The notes beneath the pieces are model-generated. The model was not told the origin of the DNA and did not search any database. It saw nothing but the letters and a program-made list of their open reading frames with translations. Made by a program: the position numbers and the translations under genes. DNA of 64,000 nt. Source: Trichomonas vaginalis G3 (lineage: Eukaryota > Parabasalia > Trichomonadida > Trichomonadidae). The DNA is taken from the NCBI RefSeq assembly GCF_026262505.1, contig NC_067208.1:17865962-17929961 (forward strand), read 5' to 3'. Position 1 is the stretch's first letter; each line of letters begins with the position of its first letter. Positions 19,501 through 34,099 of this stretch are shown one piece after another.

Positions 19501-22500
19501 ATCGTATATGTTTTGTCAAACATGAGCGTATATGTTTTGTCATGATTTAATCGTACATGTTTTGTCAAGACTTCTTCATCGTAATGAGCGTATATGTTTT
19601 GTGAAGAATATAGCAACCGCCTGAATTCAGACGGTTGCTTTTTATACAAAATTCACACAGGAAAATTCTTGAGTTTTGGTTGAAAGAATACGGTCAAGCC
19701 AAAAGTGGCTCGACCTCAAAACAAACATTTTATGAGCTTACTAAGGCATTTATGAATGAATTCAAAGGTATTTGCATACATCCTGACCTCGTTCATTTTG
19801 TTGCTGAATGGTGCTCTGTAAAGTATGCATTTTATGTCAAAGATATTATGGACTCCATAGATAAGAAAGTTCATGAGAAGTTAGATGAAGAAGAACTCGA
19901 AGATACAGTAGAGAATGCAAAACATTTTTGACGAAGTGAAGATCTTCACTTCGTCAAAATGTGATGCAAAAACAAGCATTTTATGAGCTTACTAAGGCAT
20001 TTATGAATGAATTCAAAGGTATTTGCATACATCCTGACCTCGTTCATTTTGTTGTTGAATTCAGCAAAAATAATGTTTAGGGTAGATGGTTTTTAGGTGT
20101 CACTACGTCACCATGTCACCAGGTTAATTAACTTCTCTTAAAATTACTGACAACATGACATTTAGACAACAGTCCAGGAAATAAACTTCTTCGTAAATGT
20201 TTTGTCATGATTTAATCGTAAATGTTTTGTCATGATTTCATCGTATATGTTTTGTCAAGGTTTCTTCGTATATGTTTTGTCATGATTTAATCGTATATGT
20301 TTTTTGTCATGATTTAATCGTATATGTTTTGTCAAACATGAACGTAAATGTTTTGTCAAACATGAACGTAAATGTTTTGTCATGATTTAATCGTAATGAG
20401 TGTAAATGATTTCATATAATTGCTTACCTCGGAAAACCGAGAGAAGAGATTCCATATGAAAATCGCAAGAATTTGGCTCCTGGTTTGAAATATTATTATG
20501 TTCATAGACTTCATCGTATATGTTTTGTCAAACATGAGCGTATATGTTTTGTCATGATTTAATCGTACATGTTTTGTCAAGACTTCTTCATCGTAATGAG
20601 CGTATATGTTTTGTGAAGAATATAGCAACCGCCTGAATTCAGACGGTTGCTTTTTATACAAAATTCACACAGGAAATTCTTGAGTTTTGGTTGAAAGAAT
20701 ACGGTCAAGCCAAAAGTGGCTCGACCTCAAAACAAACATTTTATGAGCTTACTAAGGCATTTATGAATGAATTCAAAGGTATTTGCATACATCCTGACCT
20801 CGTTCATTTTGTTGCTGAATGGTGCTCTGTAAAGTATGCATTTTATGTCAAAGATATTATGGACTCCATAGATAAGAAAGTTCATGAGAAGTTAGATGAA
20901 GAAGAACTCGAAGATACAGTAGAGAATGCAAAACATTTTTGACGAAGTGAAGATCTTCACTTCGTCAAAATGTGATGCAAAAACAAGCATTTTATGAGCT
21001 TACTAAGGCATTTATGAATGAATTCAAAGGTATTTGCATACATCCTGACCTCGTTCATTTTGTTGTTGAATTCAGCAAAAATAATGTTTAGGGTAGATGG
21101 TTTTTAGGTGTCACTACGTCACCATGTCACCAGGTTAATTAACTTCTCTTAAAATTACTGACAACATGACATTTAGACAACAGTCCAGGAAATAAACTTC
21201 TTCGTAAATGTTTTGTCATGATTTAATCGTAAATGTTTTGTCATGATTTCATCGTATATGTTTTGTCAAGGTTTCTTCGTATATGTTTTGTCATGATTTA
21301 ATCGTATATGTTTTTGTCATGATTTAATCGTATATGTTTTGTCAAACATGAACGTAAATGTTTTGTCAAACATGAACGTAAATGTTTTGTCATGATTTAA
21401 TCGTAATGAGTGTAAATGATTTCATATAATTGCTTACCTCGGAAAACCGAGAGAGAGAGATTCCATATGAAAATCGCAAGAATTTGGCTCCTGGTTTGAA
21501 ATATTATTATGTTCATAGACTTCATCGTATATGTTTTGTCAAACATGAGCGTATATGTTTTGTCATGATTTCATCGTACATGTTTTGTCATGATTTCATC
21601 GTATATGCTTTGTCATGATGATTTCATCGAAACTAAACGTATATGTTTTGTCATGATTTCATCGTAAATGTTTTGTCATGATTTCATCGTATATGTTTTG
21701 TCAAGGTTTCTTCGTATATGTTTTGTCATGATTTAATCGTATATGTTTTTGTCATGATTTAATCGTATATGTTTTGTCAAACATGAACGTAAATGTTTTG
21801 TCAAACATGAACGTAAATGTTTTGTCATGATTTAATCGTAATGAGTGTAAATGATTTCATATAATTGCTTACCTCGGAAAACCGAGAGAAGAGATTCCAT
21901 ATGAAAATCGCAAGAATTTGGCTCCTGGTTTGAAATATTATTATGTTCATAGACTTCATCGTATATGTTTTGTCAAACATGAGCGTATATGTTTTGTCAT
22001 GATTTCATCGTACATGTTTTCATGATTTCATCGTATATGCTTTGTCATGATGATTTCATCGAAACTAAACGTATATGTTTTGTCATGATTTCATCGTACA
22101 TGTTTTGTCAAGATTTCATCGTAATGAGTGTAAATGAACCAAAAATAATGTTTACGTTCATGTTTGACAACACAGCAGGGGAAGGCATTTATGAATTATT
22201 TTCGAAGAACTGAAGGTGTCACTATGTCACCATGTGTCACTCGGTTAATTAACTTCTCTGAAAAAATGAGACAACATGACATTTTGACAACAACACAGGA
22301 AATAAATGTTACGTATATGTTTTGTCATGATTTAATCGTATATGTTTTGTCATGATTTAATCGTATATGTTTTGTCATGATTCTTCGTAATGAACGTATA
22401 TGTTTTGTCAAGACTTCTTCGTATTGTTTTGTCATGATTTAATCGTATATGTTTTGTCAAACATGAACGTAAATGTTTTGTCAAACATGAACGTAAATGT

Positions 22501-25500
22501 TTTGTCATGATTTAATCGTAATGAGTGTAAATGATTTCATATAATTGCTTACCTCGAAAACCGAGAGAAGAGATTCCATATGAAAATCGCAAGAATTTGG
22601 CTCCTGGTTTGAAATATTATTATGTTCATAGACTTCATCGTATATGTTTTGTCAAACATGAGCGTATATGTTTTTCATGATTTAATCGTACATGTTTTGT
22701 CAAGACTTCTTCATCGTAATGAGCGTATATGTTTTGTGAAGAATATAGCAACCGCCTGAATTCAGACGGTTGCTTTTTATACAAAATTCACACAGGAAAA
22801 TTCTTGAGTTTTGGTTGAAGAATACGGTCAAGCCAAAAGTGGCTCGACCTCAAAACAAACATTTTATGAGCTTACTAAGGCATTTATGAATGAATTCAAA
22901 GGTATTTGCATACATCCTGACCTCGTTCATTTTGTTGCTGAATGGTGCTCTGTAAAGTATGCATTTTATGTCAAAGATATTATGGACTCCATAGATAAGA
23001 AAGTTCATGAGAAGTTAGATGAAGAAGAACTCGAAGATACAGTAGAGAATGCAAAACATTTTTGACGAAGTGAAGATCTTCACTTCGTCAAAATGTGATG
23101 CAAAAACAAGCATTTTATGAGCTTACTAAGGCATTTATGAATGAATTCAAAGGTATTTGCATACATCCTGACCTCGTTCATTTTGTTGTTGAATTCAGCA
23201 AAAATAATGTTTAGGGTAGATGGTTTTTAGGTGTCACTACGTCACCATGTCACCAGGTTAATTAACTTCTCTTAAAATTACTGACAACATGACATTTAGA
23301 CAACAGTCCAGGAAATAAACTTCTTCGTAAATGTTTTGTCATGATTTAATCGTAAATGTTTTGTCATGATTTCATCGTATATGTTTTGTCAAGGTTTCTT
23401 TCGTATATGTTTTGTCATGATTTAATCGTATATGTTTTTGTCATGATTTAATCGTATATGTTTTGTCAAACATGAACGTAAATGTTTTGTCAAACATGAA
23501 CGTAAATGTTTTGTCATGATTTAATCGTAATGAGTGTAAATGATTTCATATAATTGCTTACCTCGGAAAAACCGAGAGAAGAGATTCCATATGAAAATCG
23601 CAAGAATTTGGCTCCTGGTTTGAAATATTATTATGTTCATAGACTTCATCGTATATGTTTTGTCAAACATGAGCGTATATGTTTTGTCATGATTTCATCG
23701 TACATGTTTTGTCATGATTTCATCGTATATGCTTTGTCATGATGATTTCATCGAAACTAAACGTATATGTTTTGTCATGATTTCATCGTAAATGTTTGTC
23801 ATGATTTCATCGTATATGTTTTGTCAAGGTTTCTTCGTATATGTTTTGTCATGATTTAATCGTATATGTTTTTGTCATGATTTAATCGTATATGTTTTGT
23901 CAAACATGAACGTAAATGTTTTGTCAAACATGAACGTAAATGTTTTGTCATGATTTAATCGTAATGAGTGTAAATGATTTCATATAATTGCTTACCTCGG
24001 AAAACCGAGAGAAGAGATTCCATATGAAAATCGCAAGAATTTGGCTCCTGGTTTGAAATATTATTATGTTCATAGACTTCATCGTATATGTTTTGTCAAA
24101 CATGAGCGTATATGTTTTGTCATGATTTAATCGTACATGTTTTGTCATGATTTCATCGTATATGCTTTGTCATGATGATTTCATCGAAACTAAACGTATA
24201 TGTTTTGTCATGATTTCATCGTACATGTTTTGTCAAGATTTCATCGTAATGAGTGTAAATGAACCAAAAATAATGTTTACGTTCATGTTTGACAACACAG
24301 CAGGGGAAGGCATTTATGAATTATTTTCGAAGAACTGAAGGTGTCACTATGTCACCATGTGTCACTCGGTTAATTAACTTCTCTGAAAAAATGAGACAAC
24401 ATGACATTTTGACAACAACACAGGAAATAAATGTTTACGTATATGTTTTGTCATGATTTAATCGTATATGTTTTGTCATGATTTAATCGTATATGTTTTG
24501 TCATGATTTAATCGTATATGTTTTGTCATGACTTCTTCGTAATGAACGTATATGTTTTGTCAAGACTTCTTCGTATATGTTTTGTCATGATTTAATCGTA
24601 TATGTTTTGTCATGATTTAATCGTACATGTTTTGTCAAGACTTCTTCATCGTAATGAGCGTATATGTTTTGTGAAGAATATAGCAACCGCCTGAATTCAG
24701 ACGGTTGCTTTTTATACAAAATTCACACAGGAAAATTCTTGAGTTTTGGTTGAAAGAATACGGTCAAGCCAAAAGTGGCTCGACCTCAAAACAAACATTT
24801 TATGAGCTTACTAAGGCATTTATGAATGAATTCAAAGGTATTTGCATACATCCTGACCTCGTTCATTTTGTTGCTGAATGGTGCTCTGTAAAGTATGCAT
24901 TTTATGTCAAAGATATTATGGACTCCATAGATAAGAAAGTTCATGAGAAGTTAGATGAAGAAGAACTCGAAGATACAGTAGAGAATGCAAAACATTTTTG
25001 ACGAAGTGAAGATCTTCACTTCGTCAAAATGTGATGCAAAAACAAGCATTTTATGAGCTTACTAAGGCATTTATGAATGAATTCAAAGGTATTTGCATAC
25101 ATCCTGACCTCGTTCATTTTGTTGTTGAATTCAGCAAAAATAATGTTTAGGGTAGATGGTTTTTAGGTGTCACTACGTCACCATGTCACCAGGTTAATTA
25201 ACTTCTCTTAAAATTACTGACAACATGACATTTAGACAACAGTCCAGGAAATAAACTTCTTCGTAAATGTTTTGTCATGATTTAATCGTAAATGTTTTGT
25301 CATGATTTCATCGTATATGTTTTGTCAAGGTTTCTTCGTATATTTTTGTCATGATTTAATCGTATATGTTTTTGTCATGATTTAATCGTATATGTTTTGT
25401 CAAACATGAACGTAAATGTTTTGTCAAACATGAACGTAAATGTTTTGTCATGATTTAATCGTAATGAGTGTAAATGATTTCATATAATTGCTTACCTCGG

Positions 25501-28500
25501 AAAACCGAGAGAAGAGATTCCATATGAAAATCGCAAGAATTTGGCTCCTGGTTTGAAATATTATTATGTTCATAGACTTCATCGTATATGTTTTGTCAAA
25601 CATGAGCGTATATGTTTTGTCATGATTTAATCGTACATGTTTTGTCAAGACTTCTTCATCGTAATGAGCGTATATGTTTTGTGAAGAATATAGCAACCGC
25701 CTGAATTCAGACGGTTGCTTTTTATACAAAATTCACACAGGAAAATTCTTGAGTTTTGGTTGAAAGAATACGGTCAAGCCAAAAGTGGCTCGACCTCAAA
25801 ACAAACATTTTATGAGCTTACTAAGGCATTTATGAATGAATTCAAAGGTATTTGCATACATCCTGACCTCGTTCATTTTGTTGCTGAATGGTGCTCTGTA
25901 AAGTATGCATTTTATGTCAAAGATATTATGGACTCCATAGATAAGAAAGTTCATGAGAAGTTAGATGAAGAAGAACTCGAAGATACAGTAGAGAATGCAA
26001 AACATTTTTGACGAAGTGAAGATCTTCACTTCGTCAAAATGTGATGCAAAAACAAGCATTTTATGAGCTTACTAAGGCATTTATGAATGAATTCAAAGGT
26101 ATTTGCATACATCCTGACCTCGTTCATTTTGTTGTTGAATTCAGCAAAAATAATGTTTAGGGTAGATGGTTTTTAGGTGTCACTACGTCACCATGTCACC
26201 AGGTTAATTAACTTCTCTTAAAATTACTGACAACATGACATTTAGACAACAGTCCAGGAAATAAACTTCTTCGTAAATGTTTTGTCATGATTTAATCGTA
26301 AATGTTTTGTCATGATTTCATCGTATATGTTTTGTCAAGGTTTCTTCGTATATGTTTTGTCATGATTTAATCGTATATGTTTTTGTCATGATTTAATCGT
26401 ATATGTTTTGTCAAACATGAACGTAAATGTTTTGTCAAACATGAACGTAAATGTTTTGTCATGATTTAATCGTAATGAGTGTAAATGATTTCATATAATT
26501 GCTTACCTCGGAAAACCGAGAGAAGAGATTCCATATGAAAATCGCAAGAATTTGGCTCCTGGTTTGAAATATTATTATGTTCATAGACTTCATCGTATAT
26601 GTTTTGTCAAACATGAGCGTATATGTTTTGTCATGATTTCATCGTACATGTTTTGTCATGATTTCATCGTATATGTTTTGTCATGATTTAATCGTAAATG
26701 TTTTGTCATGATTTCATCGTAAATGTTTTGTCAAGACTTCTTCGTAAATGTTTTGTCATGATTTCATCGTATATGTTTTGTCATGATTTAATCGTATATG
26801 TTTTTGTCATGATTTAATCGTATATGTTTTGTCAAACATGAACGTAAATGTTTTGTCAAATATGAACGTAAATGTTTTGTCATGATTTAATCGTAATGAG
26901 TGTAAATGATTTCATATAATTGCTTACCTCGGAAAACCGAGAGAAGAGATTCCATATGAAAATCGCAAGAATTTGGCTCCTGGTTTGAAATATTATTATG
27001 TTCATAGACTTCATCGTATATGTTTTGTCAAACATGAGCGTATATGTTTTGTCATGATTTCATCGTACATGTTTTGTCATGATTTCATCGTAATGAGTGT
27101 AAATGAACCAAAAATAATGTTTACGTTCATGTTTGACAACACAGCAGGGGAAGGCATTTATGAATTATTTTCGAAGAACTGAAGGTGTCACTATGTCACC
27201 ATGTGTCACTCGGTTAATTAACTTCTCTGAAAAAATGAGACAACATGACATTTTGACAACAACACAGGAAATAAATGTTTACGTATATGTTTTGTCAAGA
27301 CTTCTTCGTATATGTTTTGTCATGATTTAATCGTATATGTTTTGTCATGATTTAATCGTATATGTTTTGTCATGACTTCTTCGTAATGAACGTATATGTT
27401 TTGTCAAGACTTCTTCGTATATGTTTTGTCATGATTTAATCGTATATGTTTTGTCATGATTAATCGTACATGTTTTGTCAAGACTTCTTCATCGTAATGA
27501 GCGTATATGTTTTGTGAAGAATATAGCAACCGCCTGAATTCAACGGTTGCTTTTTATACAAATTCACACAGGAAAATTCTTGAGTTTTGGTTGAAAGAAT
27601 ACGGTCAAGCCAAAAGTGGCTCGACCTCAAAACAAACATTTTATGAGCTTACTAAGGCATTTATGAATGAATTCAAAGGTATTTGCATACATCCTGACCT
27701 CGTTCATTTTGTTGCTGAATGGTGCTCTGTAAAGTATGCATTTTATGTCAAAGATATTATGGACTCCATAGATAAGAAAGTTCATGAGAAGTTAGATGAA
27801 GAAGAACTCGAAGATACAGTAGAGAATGCAAAACATTTTTGACGAAGTGAAGATCTTCACTTCGTCAAAATGTGATGCAAAAACAAGCATTTTATGAGCT
27901 TACTAAGGCATTTATGAATGAATTCAAAGGTATTTGCATACATCCTGACCTCGTTCATTTTGTTGTTGAATTCAGCAAAAATAATGTTTAGGGTAGATGG
28001 TTTTTAGGTGTCACTACGTCACCATGTCACCAGGTTAATTAACTTCTCTTAAAATTACTGACAACATGACATTTAGACAACAGTCCAGGAAATAAACTTC
28101 TTCGTAAATGTTTTGTCATGATTTAATCGTAAATGTTTTGTCATGATTTCATCGTATATGTTTTGTCAAGGTTTCTTCGTATATGTTTTGTCATGATTTA
28201 ATCGTATATGTTTTTGTCATGATTTAATCGTATATGTTTTGTCAAACATGAACGTAAATGTTTTGTCAAACATGAACGTAAATGTTTTGTCATGATTTAA
28301 TCGTAATGAGTGTAAATGATTTCATATAATTGCTTACCTCGGAAAACCGAGAGAAGAGATTCCATATGAAAATCGCAAGAATTTGGCTCCTGGTTTGAAA
28401 TATTATTATGTTCATAGACTTCATCGTATATGTTTTGTCAAACATGAGCGTATATGTTTTGTCATGATTTAATCGTACATGTTTTGTCAAGACTTCTTCA

Positions 28501-31500
28501 TCGTAATGAGCGTATATGTTTTGTGAAGAATATAGCAACCGCCTGAATTCAGACGGTTGCTTTTATACAAAATTCACACAGGAAAATTCTTGAGTTTTGG
28601 TTGAAAGAATACGGTCAAGCCAAAAGTGGCTCGACCTCAAAACAAACATTTTATGAGCTTACTAAGGCATTTATGAATGAATTCAAAGGTATTTGCATAC
28701 ATCCTGACCTCGTTCATTTTGTTGCTGAATGGTGCTCTGTAAAGTATGCATTTTATGTCAAAGATATTATGGACTCCATAGATAAGAAAGTTCATGAGAA
28801 GTTAGATGAAGAAGAACTCGAAGATACAGTAGAGAATGCAAAACATTTTTGACGAAGTGAAGATCTTCACTTCGTCAAAATGTGATGCAAAAACAAGCAT
28901 TTTATGAGCTTACTAAGGCATTTATGAATGAATTCAAAGGTATTTGCATACATCCTGACCTCGTTCATTTTGTTGTTGAATTCAGCAAAAATAATGTTTA
29001 GGGTAGATGGTTTTTAGGTGTCACTACGTCACCATGTCACCAGGTTAATTAACTTCTCTTAAAATTACTGACAACATGACATTTAGACAACAGTCCAGGA
29101 AATAAACTTCTTCGTAAATGTTTTGTCATGATTTAATCGTAAATGTTTTGTCATGATTTCATCGTATATGTTTTGTCAAGGTTTCTTCGTATATGTTTTG
29201 TCATGATTTAATCGTATATGTTTTTGTCATGATTTAATCGTATATGTTTTGTCAAACATGAACGTAAATGTTTTGTCAAACATGAACGTAAATGTTTTGT
29301 CATGATTTAATCGTAATGAGTGTAAATGATTTCATATAATTGCTTACCTCGGAAAACCGAGAGAAGAGATTCCATATGAAAATCGCAAGAATTTGGCTCC
29401 TGGTTTGAAATATTATTATGTTCATAGACTTCATCGTATATGTTTTGTCAAACATGAGCGTATATGTTTTGTCATGATTTCATCGTACATGTTTTGTCAT
29501 GATTTCATCGTATATGCTTTGTCATGATGATTTCATCGAAACTAAACGTATATGTTTTGTCATGATTTCATCGTAAATGTTTGTCATGATTTCATCGTAT
29601 ATGTTTTGTCAAGGTTTCTTCGTATATGTTTTGTCATGATTTAATCGTATATGTTTTTGTCATGATTTAATCGTATATGTTTTGTCAAACATGAACGTAA
29701 ATGTTTTGTCAAACATGAACGTAAATGTTTTGTCATGATTTAATCGTAATGAGTGTAAATGATTTCATATAATTGCTTACCTCGGAAAACCGAGAGAAGA
29801 GATTCCATATGAAAATCGCAAGAATTTGGCTCCTGGTTTGAAATATTATTATGTTCATAGACTTCATCGTATATGTTTTGTCAAACATGAGCGTATATGT
29901 TTGTCATGATTTCATCGTACATGTTTTGTCATGATTTCATCGTATATGCTTTGTCATGATGATTTCATCGAAACTAAACGTATATGTTTTGTCATGATTT
30001 CATCGTACATGTTTTGTCAAGATTTCATCGTAATGAGTGTAAATGAACCAAAAATAATGTTTACGTTCATGTTTGACAACACAGCAGGGGAAGGCATTTA
30101 TGAATTATTTTCGAAGAACTGAAGGTGTCACTATGTCACCATGTGTCACTCGGTTAATTAACTTCTCTGAAAAAATGAGACAACATGACATTTTGACAAC
30201 AACACAGGAAATAAATGTTTACGTATATGTTTTGTCATGATTTAATCGTATATGTTTTGTCATGATTTAATCGTATATGTTTTGTCATGACTTCTTCGTA
30301 ATGAACGTATATGTTTTGTCAAGACTTCTTCGTATATGTTTTGTCATGATTTAATCGTATATGTTTTGTCAAACATGAACGTAAATGTTTTGTCAAACAT
30401 GAACGTAAATGTTTTGTCATGATTTAATCGTAATGAGTGTAAATGATTTCATATAATTGCTTACCTCGGAAAACCGAGAGAAGAGATTCCATATGAAAAT
30501 CGCAAGAATTTGGCTCCTGGTTTGAAATATTATTATGTTCATAGACTTCATCGTATATGTTTTGTCAAACATGAGCGTATATGTTTTGTCATGATTTCAT
30601 CGTACATGTTTTGTCAAGACTTCTTCATCGTAATGAGCGTATATGTTTTGTGAAGAATATAGCAACCGCCTGAATTCAGACGGTTGCTTTTTATACAAAA
30701 TTCACACAGGAAAATTCTTGAGTTTTGGTTGAAAGAATACGGTCAAGCCAAAAGTGGCTCGACCTCAAAACAAACATTTTATGAGCTTACTAAGGCATTT
30801 ATGAATGAATTCAAAGGTATTTGCATACATCCTGACCTCGTTCATTTTGTTGCTGAATGGTGCTCTGTAAAGTATGCATTTTATGTCAAAGATATTATGG
30901 ACTCCATAGATAAGAAAGTTCATGAGAAGTTAGATGAAGAAGAACTCGAAGATACAGTAGAGAATGCAAAACATTTTTGACGAAGTGAAGATCTTCACTT
31001 CGTCAAAATGTGATGCAAAAACAAGCATTTTATGAGCTTACTAAGGCATTTATGAATGAATTCAAAGGTATTTGCATACATCCTGACCTCGTTCATTTTG
31101 TTGTTGAATTCAGCAAAAATAATGTTTAGGGTAGATGGTTTTTAGGTGTCACTACGTCACCATGTCACCAGGTTAATTAACTTCTCTTAAAATTACTGAC
31201 AACATGACATTTAGACAACAGTCCAGGAAATAAACTTCTTCGTAAATGTTTTGTCATGATTTAATCGTAAATGTTTTGTCATGATTTCATCGTATATGTT
31301 TTGTCAAGGTTTCTTCGTATATGTTTTGTCATGATTTAATCGTATATGTTTTTGTCATGATTTAATCGTATATGTTTTGTCAAACATGAACGTAAATGTT
31401 TTGTCAAACATGAACGTAAATGTTTTGTCATGATTTAATCGTAATGAGTGTAAATGATTTCATATAATTGCTTACCTCGGAAAACCGAGAGAAGAGATTC

Positions 31501-34099
31501 CATATGAAAATCGCAAGAATTTGGCTCCTGGTTTGAAATATTATTATGTTCATAGACTTCATCGTATATGTTTTGTCAAACATGAGCGTATATGTTTTGT
31601 CATGATTTAATCGTACATGTTTTGTCAAGACTTCTTCATCGTAATGAGCGTATATGTTTTGTGAAGAATATAGCAACCGCCTGAATTCAGACGGTTGCTT
31701 TTATACAAAATTCACACAGGAAAATTCTTGAGTTTTGGTTGAAAGAATACGGTCAAGCCAAAAGTGGCTCGACCTCAAAACAAACATTTTATGAGCTTAC
31801 TAAGGCATTTATGAATGAATTCAAAGGTATTTGCATACATCCTGACCTCGTTCATTTTGTTGCTGAATGGTGCTCTGTAAAGTATGCATTTTATGTCAAA
31901 GATATTATGGACTCCATAGATAAGAAAGTTCATGAGAAGTTAGATGAAGAAGAACTCGAGATACAGTAGAGAATGCAAAACATTTTTGACGAAGTGAAGA
32001 TCTTCACTTCGTCAAAATGTGATGCAAAAACAAGCATTTTATGAGCTTACTAAGGCATTTATGAATGAATTCAAAGGTATTTGCATACATCCTGACCTCG
32101 TTCATTTTGTTGTTGAATTCAGCAAAAATAATGTTTAGGGTAGATGGTTTTAGGTGTCACTACGTCACCATGTCACCAGGTTAATTAACTTCTCTTAAAA
32201 TTACTGACAACATGACATTTAGACAACAGTCCAGGAAATAAACTTCTTCGTAAATGTTTTGTCATGATTTAATCGTAAATGTTTTGTCATGATTTCATCG
32301 TATATGTTTTGTCAAGGTTTCTTCGTATATGTTTTGTCATGATTTAATCGTATATGTTTTTGTCATGATTTAATCGTATATGTTTTGTCAAACATGAACG
32401 TAAATGTTTTGTCAAACATGAACGTAAATGTTTTGTCATGATTTAATCGTAATGAGTGTAAATGATTTCATATAATTGCTTACCTCGGAAAACCGAGAGA
32501 AGAGATTCCATATGAAAATCGCAAGAATTTGGCTCCTGGTTTGAAATATTATTATGTTCATAGACTTCATCGTATATGTTTTGTCAAACATGAGCGTATA
32601 TGTTTTGTCATGATTTCATCGTACATGTTTTGTCATGATTTCATCGTATATGCTTTGTCATGATGATTTCATCGAAACTAAACGTATATGTTTGTCATGA
32701 TTTCATCGTAAATGTTTTGTCATGATTTCATCGTATATGTTTTGTCAAGGTTTCTTCGTATATGTTTTGTCATGATTTAATCGTATATGTTTTTGTCATG
32801 ATTTAATCGTATATGTTTTGTCAAACATGAACGTAAATGTTTTGTCAAACATGAACGTAAATGTTTTGTCATGATTTAATCGTAATGAGTGTAAATGATT
32901 TCATATAATTGCTTACCTCGGAAAACCGAGAGAAGAGATTCCATATGAAAATCGCAAGAATTTGGCTCCTGGTTTGAAATATTATTATGTTCATAGACTT
33001 CATCGTATATGTTTTGTCAAACATGAGCGTATATGTTTTGTCATGATTTCATCGTACATGTTTTGTCATGATTTCATCGTATATGCTTTGTCATGATGAT
33101 TTCATCGAAACTAAACGTATATGTTTTGTCATGATTTCATCGTAAATGTTTTGTCATGATTTCATCGTATATGTTTTGTCAAGGTTTCTTCGTATATGTT
33201 TTGTCATGATTTAATCGTATATGTTTTTGTCATGATTTAATCGTATATGTTTTGTCAAACATGAACGTAAATGTTTTGTCAAACATGAACGTAAATGTTT
33301 TGTCATGATTTAATCGTAATGAGTGTAAATGATTTCATATAATTGCTTACCTCGGAAAACCGAGAGAAGAGATTCCATATGAAAATCGCAAGAATTTGGC
33401 TCCTGGTTTGAAATATTATTATGTTCATAGACTTCATCGTATATGTTTTGTCAAACATGAGCGTATATGTTTTGTCATGATTTCATCGTACATGTTTTGT
33501 CATGATTTCATCGTATATGCTTTGTCATGATGATTTCATCGAAACTAAACGTATATGTTTTGTCATGATTTCATCGTACATGTTTTGTCAAGATTTCATC
33601 GTAATGAGTGTAAATGAACCAAAAATAATGTTTACGTTCATGTTTGACAACACAGCAGGGGAAGGCATTTATGAATTATTTTCGAAGAACTGAAGGTGTC
33701 ACTATGTCACCATGTGTCACTCGGTTAATTAACTTCTCTGAAAAAATGAGACAACATGACATTTTGACAACAACACAGGAAATAAATGTTTACGTATATG
33801 TTTTGTCATGATTTAATCGTATATGTTTTGTCATGATTTAATCGTATATGTTTTGTCATGACTTCTTCGTAATGAACGTATATGTTTTGTCAAGACTTCT
33901 TCGTATATGTTTTGTCATGATTTAATCGTATATGTTTTGTCAAACATGAACGTAAATGTTTTGTCAAACATGAACGTAAATGTTTTGTCATGATTTAATC
34001 GTAATGAGTGTAAATGATTTCATATAATTGCTTACCTCGGAAAACCGAGAGAAGAGATTCCATATGAAAATCGCAAGAATTTGGCTCCTGGTTTGAAAT